Below are positions 1 to 13,900 of a DNA stretch of 64,000 nt, piece by piece. The first letter of the stretch is position 1. The number at the start of each line of letters is the position of its first letter. Source of the stretch: Oasisia sp. SBJ-2009. Its lineage: Eukaryota; Annelida; Polychaeta; Sabellida; Siboglinidae. Where the stretch lies: positions 14,023,681-14,087,680 of the forward strand of contig OZ024854.1 of NCBI GenBank assembly GCA_964017155.1, read 5' to 3'. Under the pieces are notes generated by a model that saw only the letters and a program-made list of their open reading frames with translations, was not told the DNA's origin and made no database searches. Made by a program: the position numbers and the translations under genes.

Positions 1-54
1 GTTAGTGAACTTGGTTGTCATGTCGATGTTAATTTCATCTTAAGTGAGTCGGGT

Positions 55-58
<4 letters not shown>

Positions 59-141
<83 letters not shown>

Positions 142-147
142 TATACA
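59..147. repeat. (TA)n microsatellite
   Basis: Nearly pure TA dinucleotide run inside copy A of the left-edge repeat, ending in a short CATATATATACACC transition. Confidence 0.97.
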
Positions 148-465
148 CCGAGTTTGCTTGGTTGTCGGGTGGCCTCCTCTAATGCAAAATCCTGGCTACG
201 CCATTGGAAACCATGTATTTACCGATCTACCGCATATAATGCAACAGGACGGCCGGTGTGTGAGAACTCACAGTTAGCCCTGCTAATACTATGTACAGAC
301 TCTATGCCTACGGTGAAACTGTTGAACTGCATTAGTAATCCGGAGGTTTCGGTCAACTAATCATGCAGCTAGGGTGCTCAGTTGTCGTTCTCGTTGGCTC
401 CAAATTGAGACGGTCGCCTCCTACTTTTAATTCACACTCGCAGACAGACACGTGCACACTTATAC

Positions 466-501
466 ACACACTAACACACACACACGCACACACGCACGCA
501 C

Positions 502-533
<32 letters not shown>
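466..533. repeat. (CA)n microsatellite with GCAC interruptions
   Basis: CA dinucleotide tract broken by CGCA steps. The equivalent tract in the duplicate copy is at about 3083-3157. Confidence 0.95.
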
Positions 534-537
<4 letters not shown>

Positions 538-1040
538 CATTGAGAGGCCAGTGTCACGTGGTCGGTATGGTCGCTGCGTACGAACCCATCCTGTAAACTC
601 GCGCGTCGTCCTTTAAGGTCTACACTTGTAAGGACACGCGCAAATAAATACACAAGCACACAACACCTGCTTGACAGAGCGGGACCAAGTCTGGCTAAAC
701 GTTTGTTTTTGTCAACAAACGTTAACGCTGGCAGTCGGTTGTTGAAGTATACACCTCTGTAATGATGTGACACTTCACACCTGGAGAAGCAGCCTTACCT
801 GTCGAAGGGCGTTAGCAGCCTTACCTGTCGAATGGCGTTAGCCGTCAGTGGTGACTGAGAAACATTGGTCGACAGTTCGTTATAACACAGAATCGTCTAA
901 CAGGAATGAGGAAAATAATCGGCCTCTGCTCGACGATGTCGACCTCTCTGATAATACAGGGCACGCGTTGTGCACCTACCAAGTGAACCATGACGGTCCA
1001 CAAAGCCGGTTCCGTTGAAGCTTCACAACTGTTCTCTGTC

Positions 1041-1605
1041 ATTTTTATGTCGTCAACGGAAACCCCCAGTGGCGTAGCTAGAGGGGGACAAGGGGCGCCA
1101 TGACCCCCAATCCCGAAAAAAAATGGATTGTGGGGAACGGTGGAACTGGCAGCCTAATTCAATAACTGGCTGCCTGATTCATAGTCACAAAGTGCAGTGG
1201 GTTTCAGGATGCATGTGTAAAATGTTCCTTACCAGTCCTACCCTTTCGCAAAAAAGTTTCATTATTCAAATAGGATTAAGTTAGGAGCTCTCCACTTCTG
1301 TCACTGGTTACAGCATGAGATTTTACAAACCAGGACCGTCTTCTGTTGTTTCTCCGTTAGTGTTATCGTCTATAGTGCATTCATGTATGCCAAGGTAACT
1401 CACGAACTAAGCAAATTTATTTTACGTTTACGTTATATGCGCATCATCTCCCATCACCCCTTTAACTTTCCTCCATGCGTTTGCCCCGACTGTAATCCTC
1501 ATTGTAACCAAGAGAATTAATCTAGTGGATTTTGCACTGGGGAAATGCCACATCCTATCGTGAATTTATAAATTGTAATACGCAACGTTACATTTTGGAA
1601 CTTCA
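1041..1605. other. Non-coding spacer
   Basis: No gene, RNA or clear repeat seen. Contains the phrase GTGGCGTAGCTAGAGGGGGACAAGG, which looks like a decayed mobile-element end, but no partner terminus was found. Confidence 0.5.
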
Positions 1606-2290
1606 GTAAGGGAGGACCGGGCTATGGCAGCTAGTGAGGAAGTATGGATGCCCAGAGAAGTTCACAACTATAATCGAGGCTCTAGAATTATGGCGAATGT
1701 TACTGTTGGAGTGGAATTCTCGGAATCGTTCAGTGTTACAAATGGGGTCAAGCAAGGTTGTGTACTGGTCCCCACGCTCTTCTCCATATTCCTATCAGCA
1801 ATGCTCGACGAGGTTTTCCGAGACCTGGATGATGGCATCTACATACAGTCCAGACAGAGCGCTGACCTATTCAACGTCGCACACTTCAGAGCGAAGACCA
1901 AGACTACCCGGATACTGATGAGAGAGCTGCTATCCGCAGATGACAGTGCACTGGTTGCACACTCTGCTGAATGCCGATGCCGAAAATAGTGGATACTTTC
2001 TCCGATGCGTCAAAGAAGTTCGGCCTGAAGATTAACATCAAGAAGACCGAGGTGATCTACTAACCCAACTCTACTAGAACCCGAGATGAGGATATATCAG
2101 GATTGATGGAAACAAACTGAACTCTATAGTGGAATTCACCTACTTCGGAAGCATTATATCAAGTAATGGATGCATTGACGATGAAATACAGAGGAGGATG
2201 GCCAAGGCTAGTGCATCTTTCGGCCGACTACACCAATGACTCTGGAACAACCACCATGTGTCCATGTGGGTTAAAGTCAAGTGGTGGAAG
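1606..2290 (+). pseudogene. Broken non-LTR retrotransposon reverse transcriptase
   Basis: Translation of the + strand shows the palm and fingers motifs of a LINE reverse transcriptase: NGVKQGCVLVPTLFSIFLSA, then LLSADDSALVAH, where the catalytic FADD box is degraded to SADD. After a stop at about 1989 the similarity resumes in another frame (KKFGLKINIKKTEVIY, then EFTYFGSIISSNG and EIQRRMAKASASFGRL). Two or more frame changes and stops make it a dead fragment without an endonuclease domain. It lies between the two copies of the left-edge duplication. The clade (RTE, CR1 or Jockey-like) is not resolved by eye. Confidence 0.85.
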
Positions 2291-2569
2291 CAGCATGATG
2301 ATGATGATATGTTGTGAAGTTACTGGTTGAACGTCAACGCCCTTGGAAAGATAGGGATGTTTAATTATTGTTTCATCACAATCAGTGACTATATATTGGT
2401 ATTTGTCGTGGTTTTTGTCAGGTGTGGGAGAGTAGCGTGAGGAATGTGGTGGCCAGCTTTAGCTACGTAGGGGCTTTGGTTCGTGTCTCTTTAATAATGC
2501 GTCATTTCTCTCTTACTTTCTAACTTTGACGCCTTCTGTGAATGGTTTGCTGAACTGTCAGCTACATTG

Positions 2570-4045
<1,476 letters not shown>

Positions 4046-4079
4046 ATCGAAACTGGTTTTGTCGTTACATTACTCACGG

Positions 4080-4335
4080 CAGTGGAAACCCTGTATTTAC
4101 CGAACTACCGTAAATAACATGTAACTGGACGGCCGGTGTGTGAGAAATCGATAAACATCACAGTTAGACCTACGGTTTCTTTATACCTGGTAATTAAATA
4201 TGCTGTGTGCGGACTCTATATAATTATACTGGGAAATATATACCGCAAACGACAGCTAGTCGTCATATCTGGTTGCAATCTAGATGTAATCGTTTCAAGC
4301 ACTCGAACAGGTTTTTACGTCCCAAATTGAGATAT
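4080..4335. repeat. Diverged fragment of the left-edge repeat
   Basis: Contains GTATTTACCGAACTACCG and GGACGGCCGGTGTGTGAGAA, matching the core of copies A-C at lower identity. Further on, CCCAAATTGAGA matches the same family. Interpreted as an older fourth copy. Confidence 0.65.
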
Positions 4336-4900
4336 CGGACCGACATTAAGTGGTAGACATTTTATTCACAATAATACGTCATAAAACAGGACCACAAGTC
4401 AAGAAAGAAATTGTATATGTATATGCAATAATTACATCTCCATAGTGGACCTCTAAAATATAAATAGCACATAAAATAAATAATAAATAGAAGCAAATCA
4501 CAAGTACATATAAAAGATGGCTACAATAGATAAATAAAATAAAGGTAATCTTATACTTAACTGGCCTAAATTATTACGGCCTTTTAAAACCGTTTTTTGT
4601 TCACCTTATGTCGATGTGTATGTATTCGCAACTATTTTAATTTGTGTTTTACAACAATTTAAACACGCCGAGTCGAAGAAACAACGCGATGTCACACTCA
4701 CAGCCGCAAATATGGCGCGAGCTGTAGGAGCCTCCTAACACCAGAACTGCGGAGGCGATTTTCTTTCGAATTAATACAAATTTGAAAAATAAAAGCACTA
4801 AATTGCAAATTCACTTTCCTCTTTCACGCAATAAAATAATGATAGTCAGAGTACATACCAGAACGAACTATGCAGACCGAATAGCCCTATTGACTAATAA
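4336..4900 (+). promoter_or_regulatory. Probable WDR12 upstream region
   Basis: AT-rich sequence passing into a short, relatively CpG-containing stretch (about 4660-4760) just before the WDR12 start codon. No TATA box at a plausible distance was recognised. The frame upstream of the chosen ATG stays open back to 4782, but that part does not resemble WDR12. Confidence 0.4.
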
Positions 4901-4901
4901 C

Positions 4902-4910
4902 AACATGGCG
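4902..4910 (+). promoter_or_regulatory. YY1-like motif overlapping the WDR12 start codon
   Basis: AACATGGCG followed by GC matches the AANATGGCGGC form of the YY1 site, which often overlaps start codons of housekeeping genes. The A at -3 and G at +4 also give a strong Kozak context, supporting this ATG as the start. Confidence 0.45.
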
Positions 4911-7900
4911 GCGTCCAGTGATGTTCCGCATGTGCAAGCCAAATTTTTTACTAAACAACCGAAGTAAGTTACTGTTTACGTTTAAATGGTATATTTCCGT
5001 TTGTAGTTAGTTAATGTGACACATACGGCCATGGTTTCCTCGTCGACACAAAGCCAGTTAGTCGATTTGTAGTAACACCTGCTAAGCCTGCTGACCTGTC
5101 GTTGACGTTGTCGCTCGCGGCCTGTGTATCAATGACACTGGTAGTTTGCGAGAGGCCAGCCACTGACTCTGAGCCAGCTAGCAGCGCTGGCCGCCTCGTC
5201 ATTTCGCCGGCTGCTTTGCTCATCGCTGAGTCTTGTCACTCTTACTCAGGGCTTTATGCAGGATAAAAGTATTGCCAGTCACACGTTTTGGTGGACACAT
5301 GGATGTTAACTGTTAAACTTAAAGCTAGTTTACAAACTTTCAAATGTGCCTGATGACCTGAAATTAGCAATAAACACACATATGACACCATTTACACCCA
5401 CTTTCAAGGCATAAGTAACAGTATCTATGGTTTTGGAAGGCCTTTTTTGTTTCCTCCATTTTTTACCCGTCCACCCATATATTTCTACCCGTCCATATTC
5501 GTTTTACCAGTCCAAATGACGGGTTGACGGGTCTCTACATAAACCTATGCTCTTACTCTTAGTCCTATGGCCATTCGCGTCTGAACAGACGTTCAATACG
5601 TGTTCACAATACGATAAAATGATCAGCGGATATATATCGCTAAACATCTACAACATATCCAGGCCATGTCATCAGACTTATACAAGACATGTCAACACTG
5701 TCACAGACTAGAAATAATTCAAATAAATATATTATATTTTGTATGCCAACATGTATTAACAAAAAATCAGGTGAGTTTATCAATGGATATATTCTAACCA
5801 TTGAAGTGCTTCAGCCCTGATCTGCTCTGACTGAGCATGACAATAAATATATGCATTTTATGAACAGGGATGTTATCTTTTCGGAAATTATGATAATCAG
5901 GGAGTAAAATTAGCTGTTCTGTATTATATTGACATCTGCTCTTCCGACAGTTTCATGCTGTAACTTTTATCATCGCTGGTGTCCACGTATCAATCAGAAA
6001 TATTCCCGCTGTCACAGTCAGTTCCATTTTGCTAAGTTTGCCGACAGAGTCATAGTTTTGAATGTCATCATCCGATATAGTTTCTTCTCCAAAACTATCA
6101 AATAAATCATCCAAAACATACGGTTGAAATGCGACCTTCTGCCATTGTAGCCACCGCATGTTTGAATAATCCATGTTCAAATACAGAGAAAATCTGCGTG
6201 AGATATTAGCGAGAGTTAATAAACTACAATGATGATTAAACACATAATTTATTCAGCTTGACCACCGCACTCAACACGTAATGGATAGTTATGAGTTCAT
6301 ACACTTTGAATGGCAAACTCTGCCAAACACCTGAGTAGCGGCCTGCCATACAGAAGGGTCATGAGATAGATGGTCATGCCATACGGACATGGTTAACAAA
6401 GTCTATCCTGAAGACTGCTCTGTAACATGTCTTCTCTGTTCAGATACTCTGTGGCAGACACGCCATTCTCTGTTCCTTCAAATGTCACTACAGACGAGCT
6501 GTGTGACTTGATCAATGGACTTCTGAAAGCAGGTAAGGTTGAATGCAGACAATTCCTATCAGACAATGTTCCCGACACTAAAATGAGTGAATCTCTGAAT
6601 GAGAATGTTTTTCCTCTTATACCTTTATTTATTTATCAACTTGCTGTACTTGCAGACCCCATTATTATTTTATATAAATAATAGTTTGGCTAATGGTTTT
6701 GCCAGTTTTAATGCTTATGTTAGAAGTCACATGGGTGTGAGTCATTCACAGTATCGTGTGTTCTGCAGTTCTGAACTATGCTGATCAAAAGAACCGATAT
6801 ACATATGGAGAGCATAAGATATCCTGACTATGTGGCTCTCTGGTAATCGCATTTGCCTGTCAGTATGGTTCATTCTGTTTTCCTGCAGATGGCGCTGATG
6901 GAGATGGTCGAGTTGCATTTGACTTCCTCATTGGAGGGACGTTCCTACACAGTCGTCTTGAGGAACACATGAGACAGAATGACATCTCAACAGTGAGTGG
7001 CATTCAACACCATCTCAGACTTACGGGGAGTGGTGGTCACGCGGTAGAGCGCCGGACTGTCAATCAAGGGGACGGTGGTTCAATCCCACCTACTGCCGTT
7101 TCGAAACTTAGGCAGTTTCGTTCACCTCACATTTGCCTGTGTCTTTTGGAAGAGACACTAAAAGCCGGTGGTCTCTTCTATCTGGTGTCTATGCCAGGGG
7201 AAGTAAAAGATCCCACACAGGGGGTAAATGTGTAATCTGTAGTGGACTCACAAATTCTCGTTGGACTTTAAATGCTCTGCAAAGGGCCCCGTCCAGTATC
7301 TGGAGAAAAGAGAAAAAAAGACTCGTTAAACCTCTTATTTTATGAGCATCAAGCAATCCGTGTATTATACTGCTCAGTTGACCCATTGTCCATTCAGTAG
7401 GTGACACCACAAACAAAACATTAGTTGAAATAAACATCTTTGTACTGTAAGTTCAAAGTTGTGACCTGTTTCTGACATCATGAATAAAGTAATTAAAATA
7501 AAAGCAACGACATGCTGGTTCATCCATATTCAGCATGAAAGCATCAACAATTCTCAAAAGTTTTATGTTACGTCTATTTATGTTATCACTAATATCATGT
7601 AATGCAAGTGTAACTGTTTAAAGACTTGGGTTGCCAAGCATGGTCCGTGGCTGGACTTTAAAGTTGCAGCCAGTAAATTAAATAACTGTTGATATACATG
7701 TCGGAGTTGTGTTGTAGGAAACTGTCGTAGAGATAGAGTATGTGGAGCGGTCTCCCACGCCGGAGCCAGAAGACTCCCTCCTCCACGACGACTGGGTGTC
7801 AGCCGTCAGGGCACAGGGAACTTGGTAAATATATGGTTTATCATATCCCTACTGGTTGTACACAAGGCACATCTCCGCCAGTTCGGTGATCGAGTGTTCT

Positions 7901-10900
7901 GCATCGCTGCTCCTCACTAATGGAACGATCTACCACGCAATATGCGAACATGTGATTCGTTATACCAGTTCAAAAGACTCCTTAAAACCTACTTATTCAA
8001 AAGAGCTTTTTACTCATGAACATTGACGGACGTTTTAAGTTTTTAGGATTTACTTATTTATTATTCTGAGCTGCTTTTATTTTTTATTATAAGTATGTGT
8101 ATTTTTATGATAGTTTATTTCGACATTTGATGCCATGTTTTTATGATTTTTAACTTTTAGTTTCTTTCTATGATTTGTTGTAACAGCGCTTTCGAACAAG
8201 GTAATTTGGATTTATGACGCTATGTAAATGCTTTTATTATTATTATTATCTATCACTCGGGAATATGTGTTTGATTACTTTAATAAGCACCAAACAATGT
8301 TCACAATTTGGAAGTTTCAACAATGCAACATGGCCAGTACACAGAACAAAACACCCAATTCCAAAACAAACATTGGCAAATGACAATAGTTCGGACGAGC
8401 TGCATTAAGCACAATGCCCCTTGATGTTCACCATTCCCACAGTCTACACAGCAGACTTCCTGTTTCAAACCAATACACTGGATAATTCTGGGTAGAATGG
8501 CAGACACCTTCCCTTTGATGGTACGAAACTCCCGAACCTGTGGAAGGAGGCTTGACAGGGAAGACAGCGGAGGGAAGGGGAGGAGAGGAAGTCCACAACT
8601 GAGATGGGAGGACTGGAGAGATCCTGCGGGGTTGGGAAGGGAAGGGACAGGACGGGAGAACAAGTACAGGAGATAGTGAGATAGTCGCAGTTGGTGTGGG
8701 GGCACTTTTCAGTTATGGCTTCGTGCCTGTGAAACATCTACCGATGAGTCTGCGCCAAATAGACTCACTTGAACTTTTTAAGTCAAACTTAAAAACACAT
8801 CTTTTTAAGGCCGCATTTGTAAATTACTTGTAGGGTATTTTATAATGAATTTATTTTAATTGTAATTATAGTTTTTTACTTACTTTATTGTTAAGTTATT
8901 AATAAATTTTATTATTTATTATTTTATTTTATCTATTTATTGCTGATAAGTTTAGCTTATGAACTAGGATTTTTAGAAGCTTTATTTAATTATCTATTTA
9001 TTATTATTTAACATTTCGCCTTTATATGCAAGTTTAAACTGATTATGAATATTTAAAATATGAGTGAGTTACAATGTATTTTGTGCGCATCTGAGCGGAA
9101 TTTTTCCGCGGATATATGGCGGTTTACAAATAAAAATTATTATTATAATATTATATTATAAATAGAAAAAGTCCACACAATCGGCCTGATTTAAGTGAGG
9201 TTAACTTCTGCGTGAACTAGAAAGAGAAGGACAGCGACAGTTCTCTCCTGGCTCACGATACTATTGGCCAGTTATGAACTTATACTCGTGTGCCCTCATC
9301 ATATTCTTGGGTTTGCAGCATCCTCACCGGTTGCTATGACAACACACTGAAGCTGTGGAGCACGTCAGGAGAGCTGTTATTGACCATGCCCGGTCATCTT
9401 GGTCCAGTCAAGTGTGTCACTTGGGTGGACAGTGGTCAGTCAGTTTTACTGTTGTCATGGAGCTACCTTGATATGTTATTTCACTATCATTTAAACAGTC
9501 CACATGTTCAGAATGGTGACAGATGCAAATTCACTAAATGCATTACAGTAGATTGTAAAATGTTTTAATATTTCTTTTTTTGGGGTGGATCATGTTATGA
9601 TAATATATATGAAAGTTGTACATATTTTTGTATACATTAAAACATAAGATATGATATCAGCGAGGGTTCTTGAGCTATAAATATCTAGCCTTGTCCAAAT
9701 GTTTTAGAAGTGTTGTAGTGTTGTTATAAGCAACATATCAAAACGAGAATTGTAATAGTCTATAGACAACACTTTTTACAAAAGAAACATACATTACAAA
9801 CAGTTAAACATACATGAATACAGTGCAGGTTACAAACATACATGAATACAGTACACTGTGCTGAATAATCAGCTTAATGTGGATGTAAGAAATTTATGTA
9901 TTTACTGCCTGAAAGTCGGTGAAAGATGTGCATCTCATGCACAAAAACAACTGTTCAGGGGGCTTTATAGTAATGTCTGATGGCAGCATCTTGGGGATGG
10001 TCACATTACACATGTAAAGTCTGCCTGCGTCTGTCTCCAGGCGAGGCGTTGCCCGTGCGGACCTTCCTCAGTGGTTCTCATGACGAGACGGTCCTGCTCT
10101 GGCAGTGGAACCAGGACTCCAACGCCGTCGAGTGCGTGCATGCATGTCGCGGCCACGCAGGCAGTGTCGACTGTCTCGCGGTCAACCCTGAACACACACG
10201 GGTAAGGTGAAGGTCATACCCTGACCTCACAGGAGTATGGTCAGACTTATTCATTGATTTCATTCCGATTTTTATACAAGAATTTAAGCTCTTTGGTCAC
10301 ATGCTGCAGGTGAAATTCTAGCTTGGCCAAAAAACTTAAAAGCTGATCAGTTAGTGTGTCTACTGACAACTAAGTTCACTTTTATTTATAACAACTACAC
10401 ATCACTAAACATTGCATAGATCAACCATACCAGTATCATGTATCCAACTGCATTGCCAAATCTTCAAATATTGGTATCACCTGATCTATTATTTTGGTTA
10501 AAAGTTGCATTAACTGCACAAATAAAAACACTCAACACTCACCACTCACAAGACACACCACTCACCACTCACAAGACACACCACTCACAAGACACACCAC
10601 TCACCACTCACAAGACACACAACTCACCACTCACAAGACACACCACTCACAAGACACACCACACACCACTCACAAGACACACCACTCACCACTCACAAGA
10701 CACACCACACACCACTCACAAGACACACCACACACCACTCACAAGACACACCACTCACCACTCACAAGACACACCACTCACCACTCACAAGACACACCAC
10801 TCACAAGACACACCACTCACAAGACACACCACTCACCACTCTCCCCTCACCACACACCACTCACAAGACACACCACTCACAAGACACACCACTCACAAGA

Positions 10901-13900
10901 CACACCACTCACCACTCACAAGACACACCACTCACCACTGTGACGTTTTCCTTTCAGTTCTGCAGTGGTTCATGGGACACAATGTTGAAGATATGGTCGG
11001 CAGGTAATACTAGCTCCACTTCAATCACAGTGTAACACCAGGATAATGTAAAAGGACTTGGACATTGTAAATATGGCTCTGTCTAGTCTTTTTGTCATGT
11101 TTGTGCTGGTTTTCAGGGACATTTTCATTTATTTGTTGTAATAGCAAGTAGTGAGTCTCGACTGCCACTATGTCGTGTTTATGTCGTTTTGCCATCTTGA
11201 TTCCCTAGAGACTAGAATGACCTGTGTATGATTTGCATACAGGGGTAACAGCCACAACAGAAGACTGAACATTGCAACTATTATAGGTATCCACCCAACA
11301 AAAGCTATTGCAGATAGTTGGCAACACAACATTCATAGTGACAGCCTGAACAGTTGAAGGATTTCTGGGGGGAATGGTAACACAAAAAGTGATATAAAAT
11401 GGTTTGTTAAAGCAGACATGTTAAGTCTCCCGCTTTTGAGCTACGTCTCCTGTTGGTAGCCATAAATCTCCCAGTTTTTAACGAAACCCCAAACAAAAAA
11501 TTATCTAACTTTATCAAGCTTGGTGTGGAATAATTGTTTTATTTTTGCCTGAATAATGTATCGCGTGTTTTTCTGGGTCAACATAAACTGTCCAAACTGT
11601 GTCTGCTGTAGCTCGTGTGTTCTTGTTTGCCACATAATCACGACCGGTATGACGAATAGTGCAGCTAAGGTCATCGGGTCAAAACAAACATGTCTGGACT
11701 CGCAGCCCTACTCAATATGTGATTGGCTGCTTTTACCCACGTGCATCTGCCATATTTTATAAGAGGGTCAGAACCGATGTTTATTGCGCGGAAACAATCA
11801 TTATAATGGCGAAGCGTTAATGTGAGTCACCAGGCAGTGGTTCAGCAAAAAAGAAGAAATATTCAACAAAGTACAAGACAGAGTGGGAGACAGATTTTCA
11901 ATTTGCGTGTCGCAGCAACAAGGGGCCAACGTTCGCGAATTGTCGGGTGTGCAATTCGCATATTAATGTGTCGTATGTGGGAAAACACGAACTTGTGCAC
12001 CACACAAGTACGGCCGGCCATGTTGCACTGGTGAAAGCAACGAAATTTCAGCCACAGATGCGGTCATTTTATGGGAGTTCGAAGATGGCGGAGCTATCGA
12101 CAAAAGTGTTGCGCAATTTGTCGCAGAACACAACCTGTCCTTTGCCGTCGCCGACCATTCACGAACCTGACGAAGCAGTTGTTCCCCGACAGCGTGAAAG
12201 TGCAGCCAAACGTGCTTGACATCGGATGCATATGTCATTTGGTGAATCTGTGCTGCGTGCAGGGTGTGAAGCAGCTGCCCTTGCCTGTGGAGGAACTCCT
12301 CATTGATGTGTTCTTCCACTTCAACAACAGCGCTGAAGCTGTTGAAGCATGCCAGTACTCAGTGGCTGGGTGGCATGGCAAAGTTTGTCACCATGATGCC
12401 ACCAACTTGACAACAGCATCCTGGCAGTTGGCATGGAACTGCGCTCCATGCTGGCAACAAACGAAGAGGATGATTTGGAGGAGGCCATGCATCTTTGACA
12501 GTGTGTGCAAGTTCTACGTTGCGGACTTGCGGTTGTCAACAAGGTGATCAAGATCTTCCCATTCCATGATGACGTGTTGGGGACCTCGCTGCACTCAATC
12601 CTGACCCTGCGCTTCGGGAGTCCTGGAGCTCATCATCTGTTCGTGAATTGGCTATTCACTTTGGCCTCGTGGCAGATGAAGATCATGACGCACTCGTCGC
12701 TGACTTTCAGGACTACCAGCTGTCTCCTGACAATGAACTGCCGCTCCACTCGGCTGACAGTCGTGTCGACACGTTCTGGGCAGAGATGGCAAAGAAGAGA
12801 AGAAGACATTTGCAGGTGGAATGCACTTTCCACATTTAGCACATCTCATGACAACACTGTCAGTGATCGTCCACAGCAATGCTGATAGCGAACACGTCTT
12901 CTCCATTTGCCACAAGATTTACACCGATGCTCGATCACGACTTGGAAACGACACTCTGCGTGCTCTCCTTTCATGCAAAGTTACTATGGATGAGGCGTGC
13001 TATGCGTTTCAGCCAGACAGCAATCTGCTGAAATCGGCAAAGTCTGCAACATGGAACTATGTGAAAGACCGCCAGTGATAGTGATGTGTAGACCTCTGTC
13101 CTCTGCTTGTATGACTTTGTGACTTTTTGCTAGATCTGTGTTATAATAGTATCTGAAATGAGGTATATGTCTGTCTTTACAAGTGTTTAACATGTGTTTT
13201 TTTTTTGCTAGATCTTCATTGACACATACTTTATTATCATATGTTTTATGTTATCTTTAAAATCAGTTGTGATAAGAGGGTATGCAAATCTGGCTAAACC
13301 TTAATTCCATTATGACGCAAATGTAGCAGAACCTTACCTTAAATCACATTTTGAATTTTGAAATATTCACATGTATAAACTGATTCTAGTTATAATTGCT
13401 ATTGGTGTAACCTTACGTCTGAACTGTTATTTTGTGTTAACCTATTTCTCAACATTACTGTTGTGACATTTCTCAAATCAGGTTTAATATAGAAACGTAA
13501 TCCTTATTCAACACGTTAAATTATTATTACATTGTCTATACAAGTATTGCTGGGTTGACAGTGGCCAGTTTCTTCTTTTTAAGTAGTCATCCTGTTGTAT
13601 TATCCTCATGTTAATTTACTGGCTACAGCCTTAATTGGCTCCGCTCACAGCCAGGAATCGTGTACTACCAAGTATATCATTCATTGTCATATTTGCTGAT
13701 TATGTTTATTTGTATGATGTATGCGAATCCAAAAATGAACTATCTATCTTTTGACATGTTTTAATCAGCTGTTTAATTTGTTAACAGTAATAAATTCCGA
13801 TGAAGATGGTCAGCTGGAGGACCACTCTGAGAAGCCAGCCAAGAGGAAGAGGACGGACGGCGGGGCGAAGATACCAACACGGGCAAGTGACAACTACTGG

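Larger units (their letters stand above)
1..1040. repeat. Duplicated repeat unit, copy A
   Basis: The unit starts with a stretch ending GTGAGTCGGGTTTGAAT, then a long (TA)n tract (about 59-147). About 320 bases of unique-looking sequence follow, then a (CA)n/(GCAC)n tract (about 470-532), then sequence containing CTTGACAGAGCG and CACAAAGCCGGTTC. The same order of blocks recurs at 2570-4045 with high identity, so this is a segmental or tandem duplication rather than a gene. Open frames here are only YIYI or HTHT readings of the microsatellites. No terminal repeats or coding domain could be recognised. Confidence 0.85.

Noticed and set aside
7025..7097. Possible second tRNA (GTC-like anticodon)
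   Set aside because: A and B boxes are present, but acceptor and anticodon stems do not pair, and a SINE body follows. Called as a SINE head instead.
8301..8705. 134-codon - strand frame rich in Pro and Leu
   Set aside because: Lies over a purine-rich tract in a WDR12 intron between two LINE tails. No recognisable domain.
7824..9319. Cys for Trp at residue 120 of WDR12 as a sign of a wrong splice site
   Set aside because: The donor GTAAAT and acceptor TTTGCAG are the only sites that keep both phase and similarity (TG|C ATC CTC ACC). A substitution is the simpler reading.
10438..11007. 189-codon THHSQDTPL repeat frame
   Set aside because: Reading of the CACTCACAAGACACAC minisatellite. It overlaps the real WDR12 exon 7 in another frame.
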